A stretch of DNA of 64,000 nt. Origin: Sparassis latifolia (taxonomy: Eukaryota > Basidiomycota > Agaricomycetes > Polyporales > Sparassidaceae). The notes beneath the pieces were generated by a model. The model saw nothing but the letters and a program-made list of their open reading frames with translations. It was not told the DNA's origin and ran no database searches. A program made the translations under genes and the position numbers. How positions within the stretch are numbered: position 1 is the stretch's first letter; each line of letters opens with the position of its first letter. The stretch is taken from assembly GCA_018466975.1 (NCBI GenBank), contig CM031562.1, positions 4,216,001 through 4,280,000 of the forward strand. Reading direction: 5' to 3'. Shown in pieces: positions 11,844-23,336 of this stretch.

Positions 11844-12096
11844 CACCGTCATTCGTTTCCCTCTCCCCATACCTCTAGCTCTGTCGTCGCTGTTATCGCG
11901 TGGCTATGCATGTTTTCTTCGCGCATGTTGTATCTATAGACTGCGGAAATTGTATTGATGCTGACTCGGGTCTGCTTTTTTGTTGTGAAGTCAGATCGAT
12001 ATCGATAATTGAGTTGACACATGATCGGGTAGTGATCGACGCGCATTGACTTGGAACAATCCAATGTGAGCTTGAGCTTACCCCGCCAACATCATC

Positions 12097-12513
12097 ATGG
12101 CCAACGCAGGCGACCCCAAGCCCACCTACATCTATAAACTCATATCACGCGACTTCCCCCCTCCCGACCCGCTCCCAGCAGCGCTACCCGTGAGCAGCCT
12201 GGATGCATCCTCCGGGTTCGTGCACCTCTCGACCGCGCAGCAGGTGCCCAACACGCTCAAGACGTTCTTTGGGAGCGAGCGCCGCATGTACATCCTACGG
12301 CTGGCGTATGACGTGCTTGAGCCGCAGATCCGATGGGAGGATCCCAAGGCGGAGGTGTGTGGCCCCCGTGGCGGCGAGGGCATGTTCCCGCATCTCTACA
12401 ATGGGCTGAAGCTCGGGAAGGACCAAGTGGAGAGCGTGAGGACATGGGACAGGGCGGAGGGGGAGAGTTGGGATGATGTGCTTGGGAGGGCAGCTGACTG
12501 GTTGGTCTATTGA
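12097..12513 (+). CDS. DUF952-family protein, 138 residues
   Basis: This is a single-exon gene with ATG at 12097 and TGA at 12511-12513. The protein fits the DUF952 family of small cytosolic proteins: YIYKLISRD at the N-terminus, SGFVHLSTAQQVPNTLKTFF and MYILRLAYDVLEPQIRWED in the middle, and GMFPHLYNGLKL towards the end. The length is normal for the family (about 110-140 residues). The biochemical function of the family is not established. It follows GCN5 by 253 bases on the same strand with its own leader. Intron-free structure is unusual among its neighbours. Confidence 0.85.
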   Translation: MANAGDPKPTYIYKLISRDFPPPDPLPAALPVSSLDASSGFVHLSTAQQVPNTLKTFFGSERRMYILRLAYDVLEPQIRWEDPKAEVCGPRGGEGMFPHLYNGLKLGKDQVESVRTWDRAEGESWDDVLGRAADWLVY

Positions 12514-12686
12514 ACGGATTGCGGACACTGGGGCAGTCGAGGAATACTGCAGAGTCGACCATTGATATTCAACATATCATACTTTTGGACTACACAGTCT
12601 GACGAATACTCTAAACGCAGCGCAGCAGCGCTCGTAGAGTAACAACGAACGTGCCTTTGGCTTTAAAGGGTCTCACTGGGGCCTGC

Positions 12687-12693
12687 TATATAG
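12687..12693 (+). promoter_or_regulatory. TATA box of the small secreted protein gene
   Basis: TATATAG lies 56 bases before the ATG at 12743, inside a compact promoter between the DUF952 stop and this gene. Its position supports 12743 as a real start codon. Confidence 0.45.
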
Positions 12694-12742
12694 GTCAGAG
12701 CTCGCCCTGCTGTGAAGTCGCTTCTCACCAGCAGTCGAAAGC

Positions 12743-13166
12743 ATGCACTTCCGAGTTGTTCCCTTGTTTGCCGTGTTGGCACTTTGTGCGCTCAAGGCGC
12801 AGCCCGCTGGATCTCGTGGTAAGCGAATCATCCGATCGTATGCGACTCCATTATTCTGATCCCAATTTCAGCGGTCGCTCTGGCGTCCAGGGAAGGCCCA
12901 GAGGACCATGAGGCGCCTTACCCCGACGTTGCTGAGCGCAGGGGCTCCCTTTCCTGCGAATATATGCTTCTGCTCTTTGTTAGCCATCTTTGACCTTCAT
13001 TGTTTCTGTCGCCAGAGAGGGTGCTGAGGACTACAAGCCGGACACCGATGTTGTGGGGCGTGACTTACGCGAGGGTCCTGAAGACTATGAGGAACCCTAC
13101 TCCGATGCCACTGAATGTAGTCGCGAGGCCTGGGGGCCACCATGGAGTAATGTCACGGCCTCGTAG
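12743..13166 (+). CDS. Small secreted acidic repeat protein, possible damaged splice donor
   Basis: Exon 1 (12743-12818) encodes a signal peptide (MHFRVVPLFAVLALCALKAQ), followed by a clean GTAAGC...TTTCAG intron. Exon 2 starts at 12872 and exon 3 at 13016, ending at TAG 13164-13166. The reading frame gives three related blocks of about 17 residues: REGPEDHEAPYPDVAER, REGAEDYKPDTDVVGRDL and REGPEDYEEPYSDATECS. The repeat aligns perfectly only if exon 2 ends at 12941, but the next bases are GG rather than GT, so the second donor looks mutated or non-canonical. Read-through would stop after about 20 extra residues. Arg-Arg or Arg before each repeat could be processing points for a Kex2-like protease, as in secreted repeat precursors (inference). 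No family was recognised, and it may be an effector-like or signalling peptide precursor. Confidence 0.5.
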
Positions 13167-13994
13167 GGGCTACTCGTTCACTTCGGGTGTTTGGCTTCAA
13201 CGTGTTTCGGATCGGTCGAAGACTTGAATATACAAGTGATCGAGCACTTACACACTGCACATGTCTCACGACGGGCAATGGCCTCGGACAATCTATCAAT
13301 GGAGGCGGATTGCAGAGATGGGATTGTTTTGATGAACATCAACCAATGTCCCTCGCGCTGCACGGGTGGACAAAGGTTTAACTGCAAGGACTAGTCACTC
13401 GGAACAGTTTTACTATTCTCTGATCGCCTTCCATGTATGGCAATCAGGCTATCCTGTTGTCAGAAAAACTATCTTTGAGTGTGCATCAAGAAGCTCAGAA
13501 AGATGCTTTTAAGACAATTCCCTCTCTGCTATATATCCGCCTGCTGATGCTGGTAAGCCACCATTGCCTGGTCGTGTCTGCGGGATGATGCACGATCGTC
13601 GATGCATCACGATCGACGATACATACACCAGATTGTATTTGACACGAAGAAGATCTGGTCCTGTAGGCTCTACACCGCAGCCACAGGGGGGATCTTGCAG
13701 CAGGAAAACTACTATACTTGAGATACCTCCCCTGAATGATGTCTCTATAATTGCGGATTTCCTTTGCAGGCCTCGGCTGAATGATACGGAGTCGTCCATC
13801 TTCTGAAATAGAGGAATCAAGTATGCTGTGACGGCTCAGTACATAATGCGTCAGCGACGATCAGAGGGGCGTATTACGATCCTGGCCCACAAGGACATTC
13901 GAAGAAATGAATGATATTTGGTGCGCAGTGCCCGATGCAGATAATATACAAGCAAGAACGACCGACCTCTACCGAAAACAAGGGCCAACCCAGC
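13167..13994. other. Intergenic, possible extra exon
   Basis: No confident gene. An open stretch ending at TAG 13392-13394 encodes a short Cys-containing tail (CRDGIVLMNINQCPSRC and a final FNCKD). It could be a further exon of the preceding secreted-protein gene, but I could not join it with a convincing splice pair. At 13595-13620 a 9-base inverted repeat (ATCGTCGAT / ATCGACGAT, 8-base spacer) is present, of unknown role. Confidence 0.35.
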
Positions 13995-15658
13995 CTATTT
14001 CTCCAAATCGCGGTCCGAGCTGTTCACCTTGCGGTACTGGCCCCGCTTGTTCACGAGCGACTTCACCCATAGCCCGGCACCCATCCACCAGAACAGTGCA
14101 CCGACCGCGACGGCAACGACTAGCAAGACGAGGTACGTCAGGAAACTCCAGCCATGCTTCACGTCGGAGACGATGGGAGCAAGGCTCCCTGTCGGCTCGG
14201 CGATGTCGTCGACGGTTTTGACGGCGGTGGCGGCTTCATCCTTGCTCGCAGTCGCCTCGAAGACAGGCGTGATGACCGTCTCGGAGACGGGTGTGATGAC
14301 TGTCACGGAGGCAGCCACACTGCTGGACAACTCAGCCGACGTGCTCGGCTCAAAAGTAAGGTCCTGTTGGCAGCAAAGATAGCATTCGTTTGTATCACAT
14401 CGTACTGCACAGATAAAGGCTGGCAAACTAAAGCTCAACCCTGAGAGGTACCTCTTTTCCATCCGTGTCTACGTCCGGCTCGACCGACAGCTATGAAAGC
14501 GGAGGTAAGAGAGTCAACGCCGGTGCAAACGACCAAAAAGAAACGAATGCATACCTCGCCGGAGTCGACGACGGTGACGTCCTCTAGGGGACGGTCAGCC
14601 TTGCCCTTCGGAACATCCTCTGTTTGGTGAGTAATGGTGAGACTGGCGTTACGAAGAGGAACAAGCCAGATGCGACAAACCGATGGCCTTCACAATTTCC
14701 ATACCCTCCACAACCTCACCGAAGACGACCTAGCAGTTATTGTGAATAAGTAGTGGATCTGACTTGAGGACGGAACCAAACATACGTGCTTGCCATCCAA
14801 CCAACCCGTGACGACAGTCGTGATGAACTAAAATGAAGTAAGACGTCAACGATATCCTACGGAGACAGGGAAGATCACGGCGTACGAATTGGGAACCTAG
14901 CTGCAGATAAGCGCATTGCACTGCAGGGCAATAAAAGCGTTACGACTTACCGTTAGTGTTCTTGCCTGCATTTGCCATGGAAAGAATACCGGGGCGAGTG
15001 TGGCGAAGTTTGCTGGAAAAATGAAACGACATTGACATATACTCGTCTAGTAACGAGTAAGTGCTACTCACAAGTTCTCGTCGGGGAACCTGTCGCCGTA
15101 GATTGACTGATACAGGGCGATGTTAAATGCTTCTCATCCACGTATCATGAGCACACATACCTTTCCTCCTGTTCCATCGCCCTTTGCTGTATCGTGATGA
15201 ATATACTGTCTGAGGACGCAACAACGGACACGTACTGAAGTCACCACCCTGAATCATGAAGTTCTTGATCACCCGGTGGAACTTAGAACCCTTGTAACCA
15301 AAGCCGGGACCGAGTTCAGTGCCATCCTTCCTCACGCCAGTAGCGAGAGCGCGGAAGTTCTCAACGGTCTTGGGTACAGTCTAGCAGCGCTGTATTTAAA
15401 ACGCGTGGGACGCCGTCACGCAGCGACAAACTTACACCGCCATACAGCCCAATGACGACTGAAAAGTGATATTGAGTATGTATTCGGTTGTGACAGAGCA
15501 TGACACGCACTTCTGCCCATATCCTTGTCACCATGCTTGATGTCGAAGTAGACCTTGTGGGTGATTTTGGGTCCCTTCGCTGCCACGACTGATTGCGCGC
15601 AAAAGAATGCGGCGATGGTGACCAAGATGAGGCCAAGGGTCAACCGACGGAACATCAT
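13995..15658 (-). CDS. ER cyclophilin with C-terminal membrane anchor, 337 residues
   Basis: Twelve exons from high to low: 15658-15511, 15458-15436, 15380-15236, 15186-15161, 15106-15072, 15012-14951, 14896-14886, 14827-14786, 14729-14681, 14619-14555, 14490-14452 and 14363-13995. One exon is 11 bases, and all phases agree. A signal peptide (residues 1-28, [14 protein letters not shown]) leads into a full cyclophilin domain (about 35-210). The domain has [16 protein letters not shown] with the catalytic Arg, [19 protein letters not shown] and the Trp that confers cyclosporin binding in [18 protein letters not shown]. It catalyses cis-trans isomerisation of prolyl bonds during folding in the secretory pathway. 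Unlike short secreted cyclophilin B, a Ser/Thr/Val-rich linker follows, then one transmembrane helix ([20 protein letters not shown]) and a basic cytosolic tail. This suggests a type I membrane cyclophilin. The gene is divergent from DBP7. Confidence 0.92.
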
Positions 15659-16011
15659 GGTGCTCGGTCGCAATGGAGGAAAAGTATGAGCTGCTCGACC
15701 AATGCAGACGTGGCTTCATCAGTATGATCGGGACCCACGACACTCCGTCGGGTATATAACACTGGCGGATTCACTGTCTGTTAGTTGCAGAACAAGTGAT
15801 ATACCACCGAGTCCCTTCTTCAGTACTACATACATACAGGATATACTACCTGTTTTGTGGTGTATTAAATGAATAGAAGGCACACACAGTACATTCTGTC
15901 CTGGACAATCAAAATGAGATGGTCATAGGAACGGTGCACGTGCTGCGCGATCGAAGTGACATCCCGAGCATTTTCTTTCGATTTACTCAATATTTTTCCC
16001 CTCCGCTCGAC
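15659..16011. promoter_or_regulatory. Shared divergent promoter, cyclophilin and DBP7
   Basis: 353 bases separate the two start codons. GGTATATAAC at 15751-15760 reads as GTTATATACC on the minus strand, about 95 bases upstream of the cyclophilin ATG, and is a plausible TATA element for it. No TATA is evident for the helicase gene. Confidence 0.5.
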
Positions 16012-18609
16012 ATGGACGACGGACTGGTGCTCAACCTTGCCGTAGACGATGCCTCGACGTCTAAAGTGACGTCGGCCAAGAAAGGTGGGCGGTGGACTGA
16101 CCGGTGAGCACATTTGCAGACTTACGCAGCAATTTTCTTTGACCGATGCAGACTGAAAGCGAAACGGGTCGCGAAGCGGAAAACAAGATCAGAGGAGTCT
16201 GAACACACACAGGAGCCAGACCATGATGTTGAAAGACGTCCTTCAAAGAAACTTCGCGAAGAGCATCCCACGCCGTCTACAAATGTAGATCATACTGAAG
16301 AACGCTCTGCCCGACCGGTACAAATCATTTCTTCACTGTTCACATCCAACCCGAAAGTCGAGCAGCCCACTCCGTCTGCACACCCCCTCAAGTCAGCTTC
16401 TCGCCCGAGTAATGCCCCCTTGACCGACCTGTCCACGTTCTCTGGACTTGGCCTTGATCCCCTCATGGTTGCCCACTTGTCCTCAAAGATGGATATATCC
16501 AAGCCCACATCAATACAGAGGGCTGCGCTCCCACATCTACTGACCGCATCCGAGAACACCTCCTCGAGGGACGTGTTCATCCAATCGGAAACAGGTTCAG
16601 GCAAGACGCTCTCGTTCCTGCTCCCGATCATCCAAGACCTCCTCCCGTTCAGCTCTCTATCGTACATTGACCGCTCCATCGGCACCTTAGCCGTCATCAT
16701 CGCGCCGACGCGCGAACTAGCTAAGCAGATATCAGATGTCCTGGAGGCGCTCCTGCAGCTCCGTCTGCGGCCTCAAGACGAAACCGCGGACGCCTCGGAC
16801 GCGTCGCCCCGTCTCACGCGCTGGCTGGTTTCCGGCTTGCTCACCGGCGGCTCCACACGCACGCACGAAAAGGCGCGCCTCCGCAAGGGCGTACCGATCC
16901 TCGTGTCCACGCCCGGGCGCCTGCTCGACCACCTCCAGAACACCGAGTCGTTCGACGTCGGCAAGTGTCGCTGGCTCGTGCTCGACGAGGCCGACCGGTT
17001 GATGGAACTCGGATTCGAGGAGACGATTCAGGGCATCCTGCGCGGCCTCGACGGGCGACGCAAGCTTGCCATGCAGGCGGCAGACGAAGGCAAGAGCACG
17101 GAGGTGGGCGGATGGGATTGGGAGACGAGAAGGAGGACGGTACTGTGTTCGGCGACGATGCGCGAGGACGTGCAGAAGCTGGCCGGGACCACACTGAAGG
17201 ACCCGATCATGATCAGGGCGACGCAGGACGATACCCCACGGCCCAGAGATGGTGCCCTCCGCGACGACGATGTGTCTGGGCTTGCCACAAACAGCCAGAA
17301 GTTCACTCCACCATCGCAGCTGTCTCAGAAGTATGTCGTTGTCCCGTTGAAGCTGCGCATGGTCACTCTCGTGGCCTTACTCCGTTCACTACTATCCCAG
17401 GCGCAGAGTCAAAGAGGAGCGAAGATTATTGTTTTTCTCAGCTGCACAGACTCAGTCGACTTCCATTGGCATCTCTTGGGTGGTACGTCTATGGGTGATG
17501 GAGAAGACGGTTCCTCGTCAGAACAATCAGACGATTCCGATGGCGAACAGAGCGGTATCGAAAAACAGGATCCATCTCCACGCAAGAACGGGATAGATAT
17601 ATCGCCGGAAAAAATACATTTCAAGTCACCGCTACTTCCTGATACATCCATATTCCGGCTACACGGCTCGCTCCCTCTGCAAACGCGACTCGCCTCTCTG
17701 CGTGGATTTTCTGCGGTGCCATCACCAAAATCTACCGATGTATCTTCGTTTTCTGTGCTGCTATGTACGTCCGTGGCGTCGCGGGGTCTGGATTTACCGC
17801 TCGTGCGAGCCGTCATCCAGTATGACCTACCGACCGAAGGCGGTGCAACAGAGTATGTGCACCGCGTGGGACGTACCGCACGAGTGGGTAAAGGCGGCGA
17901 AGCGTGGAGCATTGTTGCACCCAGTGAGGCTGGATGGGTGAAATGGGTGGAAGGGAAGATGCAGGGTGATACACTGGAAGACGTCAAGGGCAAGAACGTT
18001 GCATTGGAAGGTGTTCCTGTAGAAACAGTCCTCAAACAAGGTTTTGGGGGTAAGGGGAGCGAATACGAGGAGCGGGCAACAGAGGTGCAACTCTCGTTCG
18101 AGAGATGGGTACTCAAAGATAAACAGGTGTGATCCTTCTCGACTTCGATATCCAAATCTAATGGTACACCCTTCTAGAACGCACAGTTCGCTCGTAAAGC
18201 CTTCTTGTCCCATGTGCGGGCGTATGCTACCCATCCATCAGACGAAAAACATATCTTCCACATCCGACATCTGCATCTCGGACACCTTGCAAAAGCATTT
18301 GCACTGCGTGAAGCTCCGACTACTGTGACCAACGCAGGAAGCAAGGGCAGGGGCGCCAAGGCCCCAGCGAAGCGCAAAACCTTTCATCACGAGCCATCAG
18401 CTAGAGACCCGAGGAGCAGGGGGGGCAAACCTACTGAGACGGACAACGGCCACGATATTGGGGACGCGGAGAAGCGGATGGAGAAGGTGGTGAGGGCGCA
18501 AGGACGATTGACGAAGAAAGGAGGGAAGATGGTCAGCACTGGGACGTCGGAATTCCAGATCGCTGGAGGGTACACGTTGGAAAAATTCGTTCAAGGATCT
18601 CGGACATAG
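16012..18609 (+). CDS. DBP7: DEAD-box RNA helicase Dbp7/DDX31-like, 832 residues
   Basis: Exons are 16012-16103, 16152-18126 and 18178-18609. The protein is an ATP-dependent RNA helicase of the Dbp7 type, which acts in the nucleolus in early 60S ribosomal subunit assembly. Visible motifs in order are the Q-motif region ([14 protein letters not shown]), Walker [48 protein letters not shown] and the C-terminal helicase motif [19 protein letters not shown] lysine-rich N-terminus (KAKRVAKRK) probably directs nucleolar import. The short C-terminal exon encodes the domain found after the helicase core in this subfamily ([33 protein letters not shown]) and a basic tail. An acidic Ser-rich insert (about residues 480-520) interrupts the second RecA lobe. 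A Q-rich or zinc alternative is not indicated. Confidence 0.93.
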
Positions 18610-18903
18610 CTATCCGTGTTTCATCCGTTCGTATTTTGAGCATTTCTTACTAGCTTCCTCTTTGTATCGTTATCGTGATCACAGGTCTCCACCGCCCGGT
18701 GTGCAATGCCCTGATCGCAGAGAGCTTATGGCGCACAGAAAGGCTCTCAAACTCAATAAATTTAATGAAGTGACATGAGGAAGCTCATACATAGCATGCA
18801 GTTTGTGGAGGTCTGTGGGCGCTGACGCCACCTGCTTAGTCATATGTCAGGGAATCTCAACATAAGAGTGAGTCACATCTGCGCCTCTACAACAGACATT
18901 TTC

Positions 18904-20742
<1,839 letters not shown>

Positions 20743-20945
20743 GTTGTGGCTCGTGGGCTCGCACGCGTGTCAGTCAAGGTTATCTGGACGATGTACACTA
20801 TCTCTCATATTCTGTATGTGCACCAGCGGTAAAAATACAAGCATATAATTGGGTCGTGGTGGGGCGTGTGCAGCTGTCCATGGTCCAGGAACATGGACGG
20901 AAGACGGAAGCGCGTCGACCTGAACTCTCGGTGCGCACCCGCATG

Positions 20946-21645
20946 CTACGAACCATCTGCATCGTCTAGCCGCGTCCGCCTTCTCACCGTGACCTCCGCC
21001 GCCTCCTCGGACCCAGACTCGGGCTCCAGCATCGCAAACGACTCCTCCCCGCTGCTCGACGCGTCCCGCTGTCCTCCACCGCCCCCTCCCTCCTCCCCCT
21101 CCTCTTCGAGCACGTCGTGCGGCGAGTAGTGCATGTGCGGGCCGAGCTCGCGGCGGGAGGCTGAGGGCGAGGGCGGCTCGGACGGCGCGGGCGAGAACAT
21201 GCCGACGCCCGCGAGCTGCAGGTTGCCGTCGTACTCGAGCGCGCCGCGGAGGAACGCGCCGCGCGGGGTGTCGGACTCTGGCTCGGGCTCGGGCGCGCTC
21301 TCGGACTCGCTGCTGTCCTGGATGACGATCGCGGGCGTGCTGCTCGCCGCCGCCGCGGGGCTCGTGGACGCCTTGGTGTCGTCGACCACACCGAGCGTGC
21401 GCGCGATCACGTATGAGGCGACGTCCTAGCAGATGCACCACGGCGGAGTGAGCGAGGGAAGCGCGACGCGGATCAGAGAAGGTGCGTACCAAGAGCGTGA
21501 GGAGGACGAAGGGGGCGATGGAGAGAAAGGCGAGGGCGCGGAAGGTGTATGCGACGCTGGCGACCCACGAGGCCGAATGGTAGTCCCAGAGATAGTCGAG
21601 GTACAGATGCCAGAGTGTGCCGGGGACGGAGAGGAAGTCGACCAT
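20946..21645 (-). CDS. Small membrane protein of unknown function, 211 residues
   Basis: Two exons: 21645-21490 and 21425-20946, with a GTACGC...TGCTAG intron in phase 0. The first 65 residues contain an aromatic N-terminus (LWHLYLDYLWDYHSASW) and one strong transmembrane helix (FRALAFLSIAPFVLLTLLDVASYV). The rest is low complexity: an Ala/Ser/Glu/Pro stretch, an SESESAPEPEPESD acidic patch, and a Gly/Glu-rich block before a basic end (VTVRRRTR). I do not recognise a family. The topology suggests a tail-heavy single-pass or double-pass protein with a disordered cytosolic domain. A longer overlapping Arg-rich frame on the same strand is a shadow and was discarded, because the splice-consistent frame has the compositional pattern of real protein. 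Confidence 0.6.
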
Positions 21646-23336
21646 CGTCGTCGCTCAGGCCAAGGCGTGCGCGCTTACAGTCATCTATGCTTGGCTTATA
21701 CACCAACAAAACTAAAATTTTGGTGCCATCTGCCGCCACACTGTACAACAAACATTCTGAGTAGGCAGAAATTTGGGGATACATACAGCGCACTAGATTC
21801 CCAAGCTTTGAAGAGATCGGAAATGGTGTGGCCGAATTATTGTCAGAACAAGGGTGTATAATGTTTGGTGCTTAAGCCCTAAAACTAGGTTACACCCGTG
21901 GAAAGATGTTAATTTTTCATCGGGAAGGATTCACTCATGGGCTACTGAAGGGACAGATTTGATACATTAGAAACTAATTCCTGAAGAAGAGACTAAAATG
22001 AAGAGGAAAGAAGGGAGGGAGGGAGGGAGGGAGGTATATTCCGGCTTGGGTCCCAATCAGGAACGCCGGTTTTCTGTACTATACATGGTAGGCTACTAGT
22101 CCATGTACATACAGAAGGAGTGTAGCATCCCATATGTCTGCAACAAAAGTATAAATGACTTTACCAGATGGCAGTCTCCCTATAGTGGTAGGGTAGTTAG
22201 GTCCTAGCGGAGTTTGAAAAACCTAACCTACCGGCACGGGCGGGCCCGCGTCATGTGCATTCTTAATGCGGCAGGAGACCTGCCACAAATGGCATTTCTG
22301 ACATAAGCAAGCACCTCTGCTTTGGATGCCATGCAACGCCTACTTAGATTACACACTCTGCGGCATGGTTTTATAAAAAATTGTGTGTGTAATTGAGAGC
22401 TTTATATGCTCTCTAACCATGCAAGATGACTGCTCAAGTGGAGTTTGAGATGGAGATCCATTCAGGGTAACATTGACCTGCAATTGAATCTCTGCTCGGG
22501 GACTTTTCTGCTATACAATGCATGTCCTGGCAGTGAAAGTTATGCCTGACAAAACTTGTGGTGTCACAGGAATTTTCTCCAGTTGCAAGAGGAAGTCCTT
22601 GCATTTGGACAGTTACAGAGAATGCAACTGCACTAGGCCCAAGTTCAGCTGTGCTGCAAGAGATACATACACTCTCGCCCGGAGGGCGAGGACAAAATTT
22701 GGAGGATTTCTGCATACCATCAACTTGGAATCTCTAGAGAACCCATGCCTCTAAGGTTGCACTGCAAGAAGAGCTGTCTTTGCAGTGATGTTTGTACATC
22801 CGACCATACTGCAAAGATTGAATATAACTCTACAACATCATTATGGATTGTACCTAAGTAACATACAAACTGATGTTCATACCCCAGAGAACCCGTGTGT
22901 TGGAGTCGAGGACACAGCGAGCATCATGCAGATCTGCAGAGTGAATTCTTTCTCACTCCCTCGAATTAATTTCATTTAATTTATTTAATTTTCGCTGACC
23001 CTACCACTATAAGTAGACTGTACCAGATACCTCCGCGGCACTCTCCGGTCCGGGAATCTGCCGCACACGCATACATGGCATGAAGTCGGACATACGTTGA
23101 GATGCAATGCTAATATACAGGGGTACACGCCGCCGAGGGCTCGATATCCTACCACTAACACACGGGAATAGCATGCACAAGTCTATGGCGAACAAACGAA
23201 ACGAGGGGGTAGTCGATAGATAGATAGATCGTAACAGCGAAATGCGACGAAGATGCGAGCAGACCAAAACCAACCAGGACGACGCGAGCGAGCGAGCACA
23301 CGAAACACACAAACCAACCAAGCCACCGCCATCGCG
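21646..23336. other. AT-richer intergenic region
   Basis: 1.7 kb with lower GC than its flanks and no gene. It contains a (GGGA)n run, a CTCGCCCGGAGGGCGAG hairpin at about 22675-22691, and TTTAATTTATTTAATTTT-type tracts near 22970-22992. This texture would fit an old repeat remnant, but I could identify no terminal repeats or coding fossils. Confidence 0.4.
22013..22034 (+). repeat. (GGGA)n simple repeat, G-quadruplex-capable
   Basis: Five consecutive GGGA units followed by GG form at least five runs of three guanines separated by single A. This satisfies the common G-quadruplex pattern of four G3 runs with short loops. It lies in an intergenic region away from any start codon. Confidence 0.8.

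Noticed and set aside
12928..13024. GTTGCT at 12928 as donor for intron 2 of the secreted repeat gene
   Set aside because: Reading phase works only with the third AG in a row (after 13020) as acceptor, a poor splice site, and it breaks the repeat alignment.
20770..21645. 291-codon Arg/Ala-rich minus-strand frame
   Set aside because: It reads through an intron of the small membrane protein gene. The splice-consistent frame has better composition, and the long frame is Arg-rich as expected from an off-frame GC-rich shadow.
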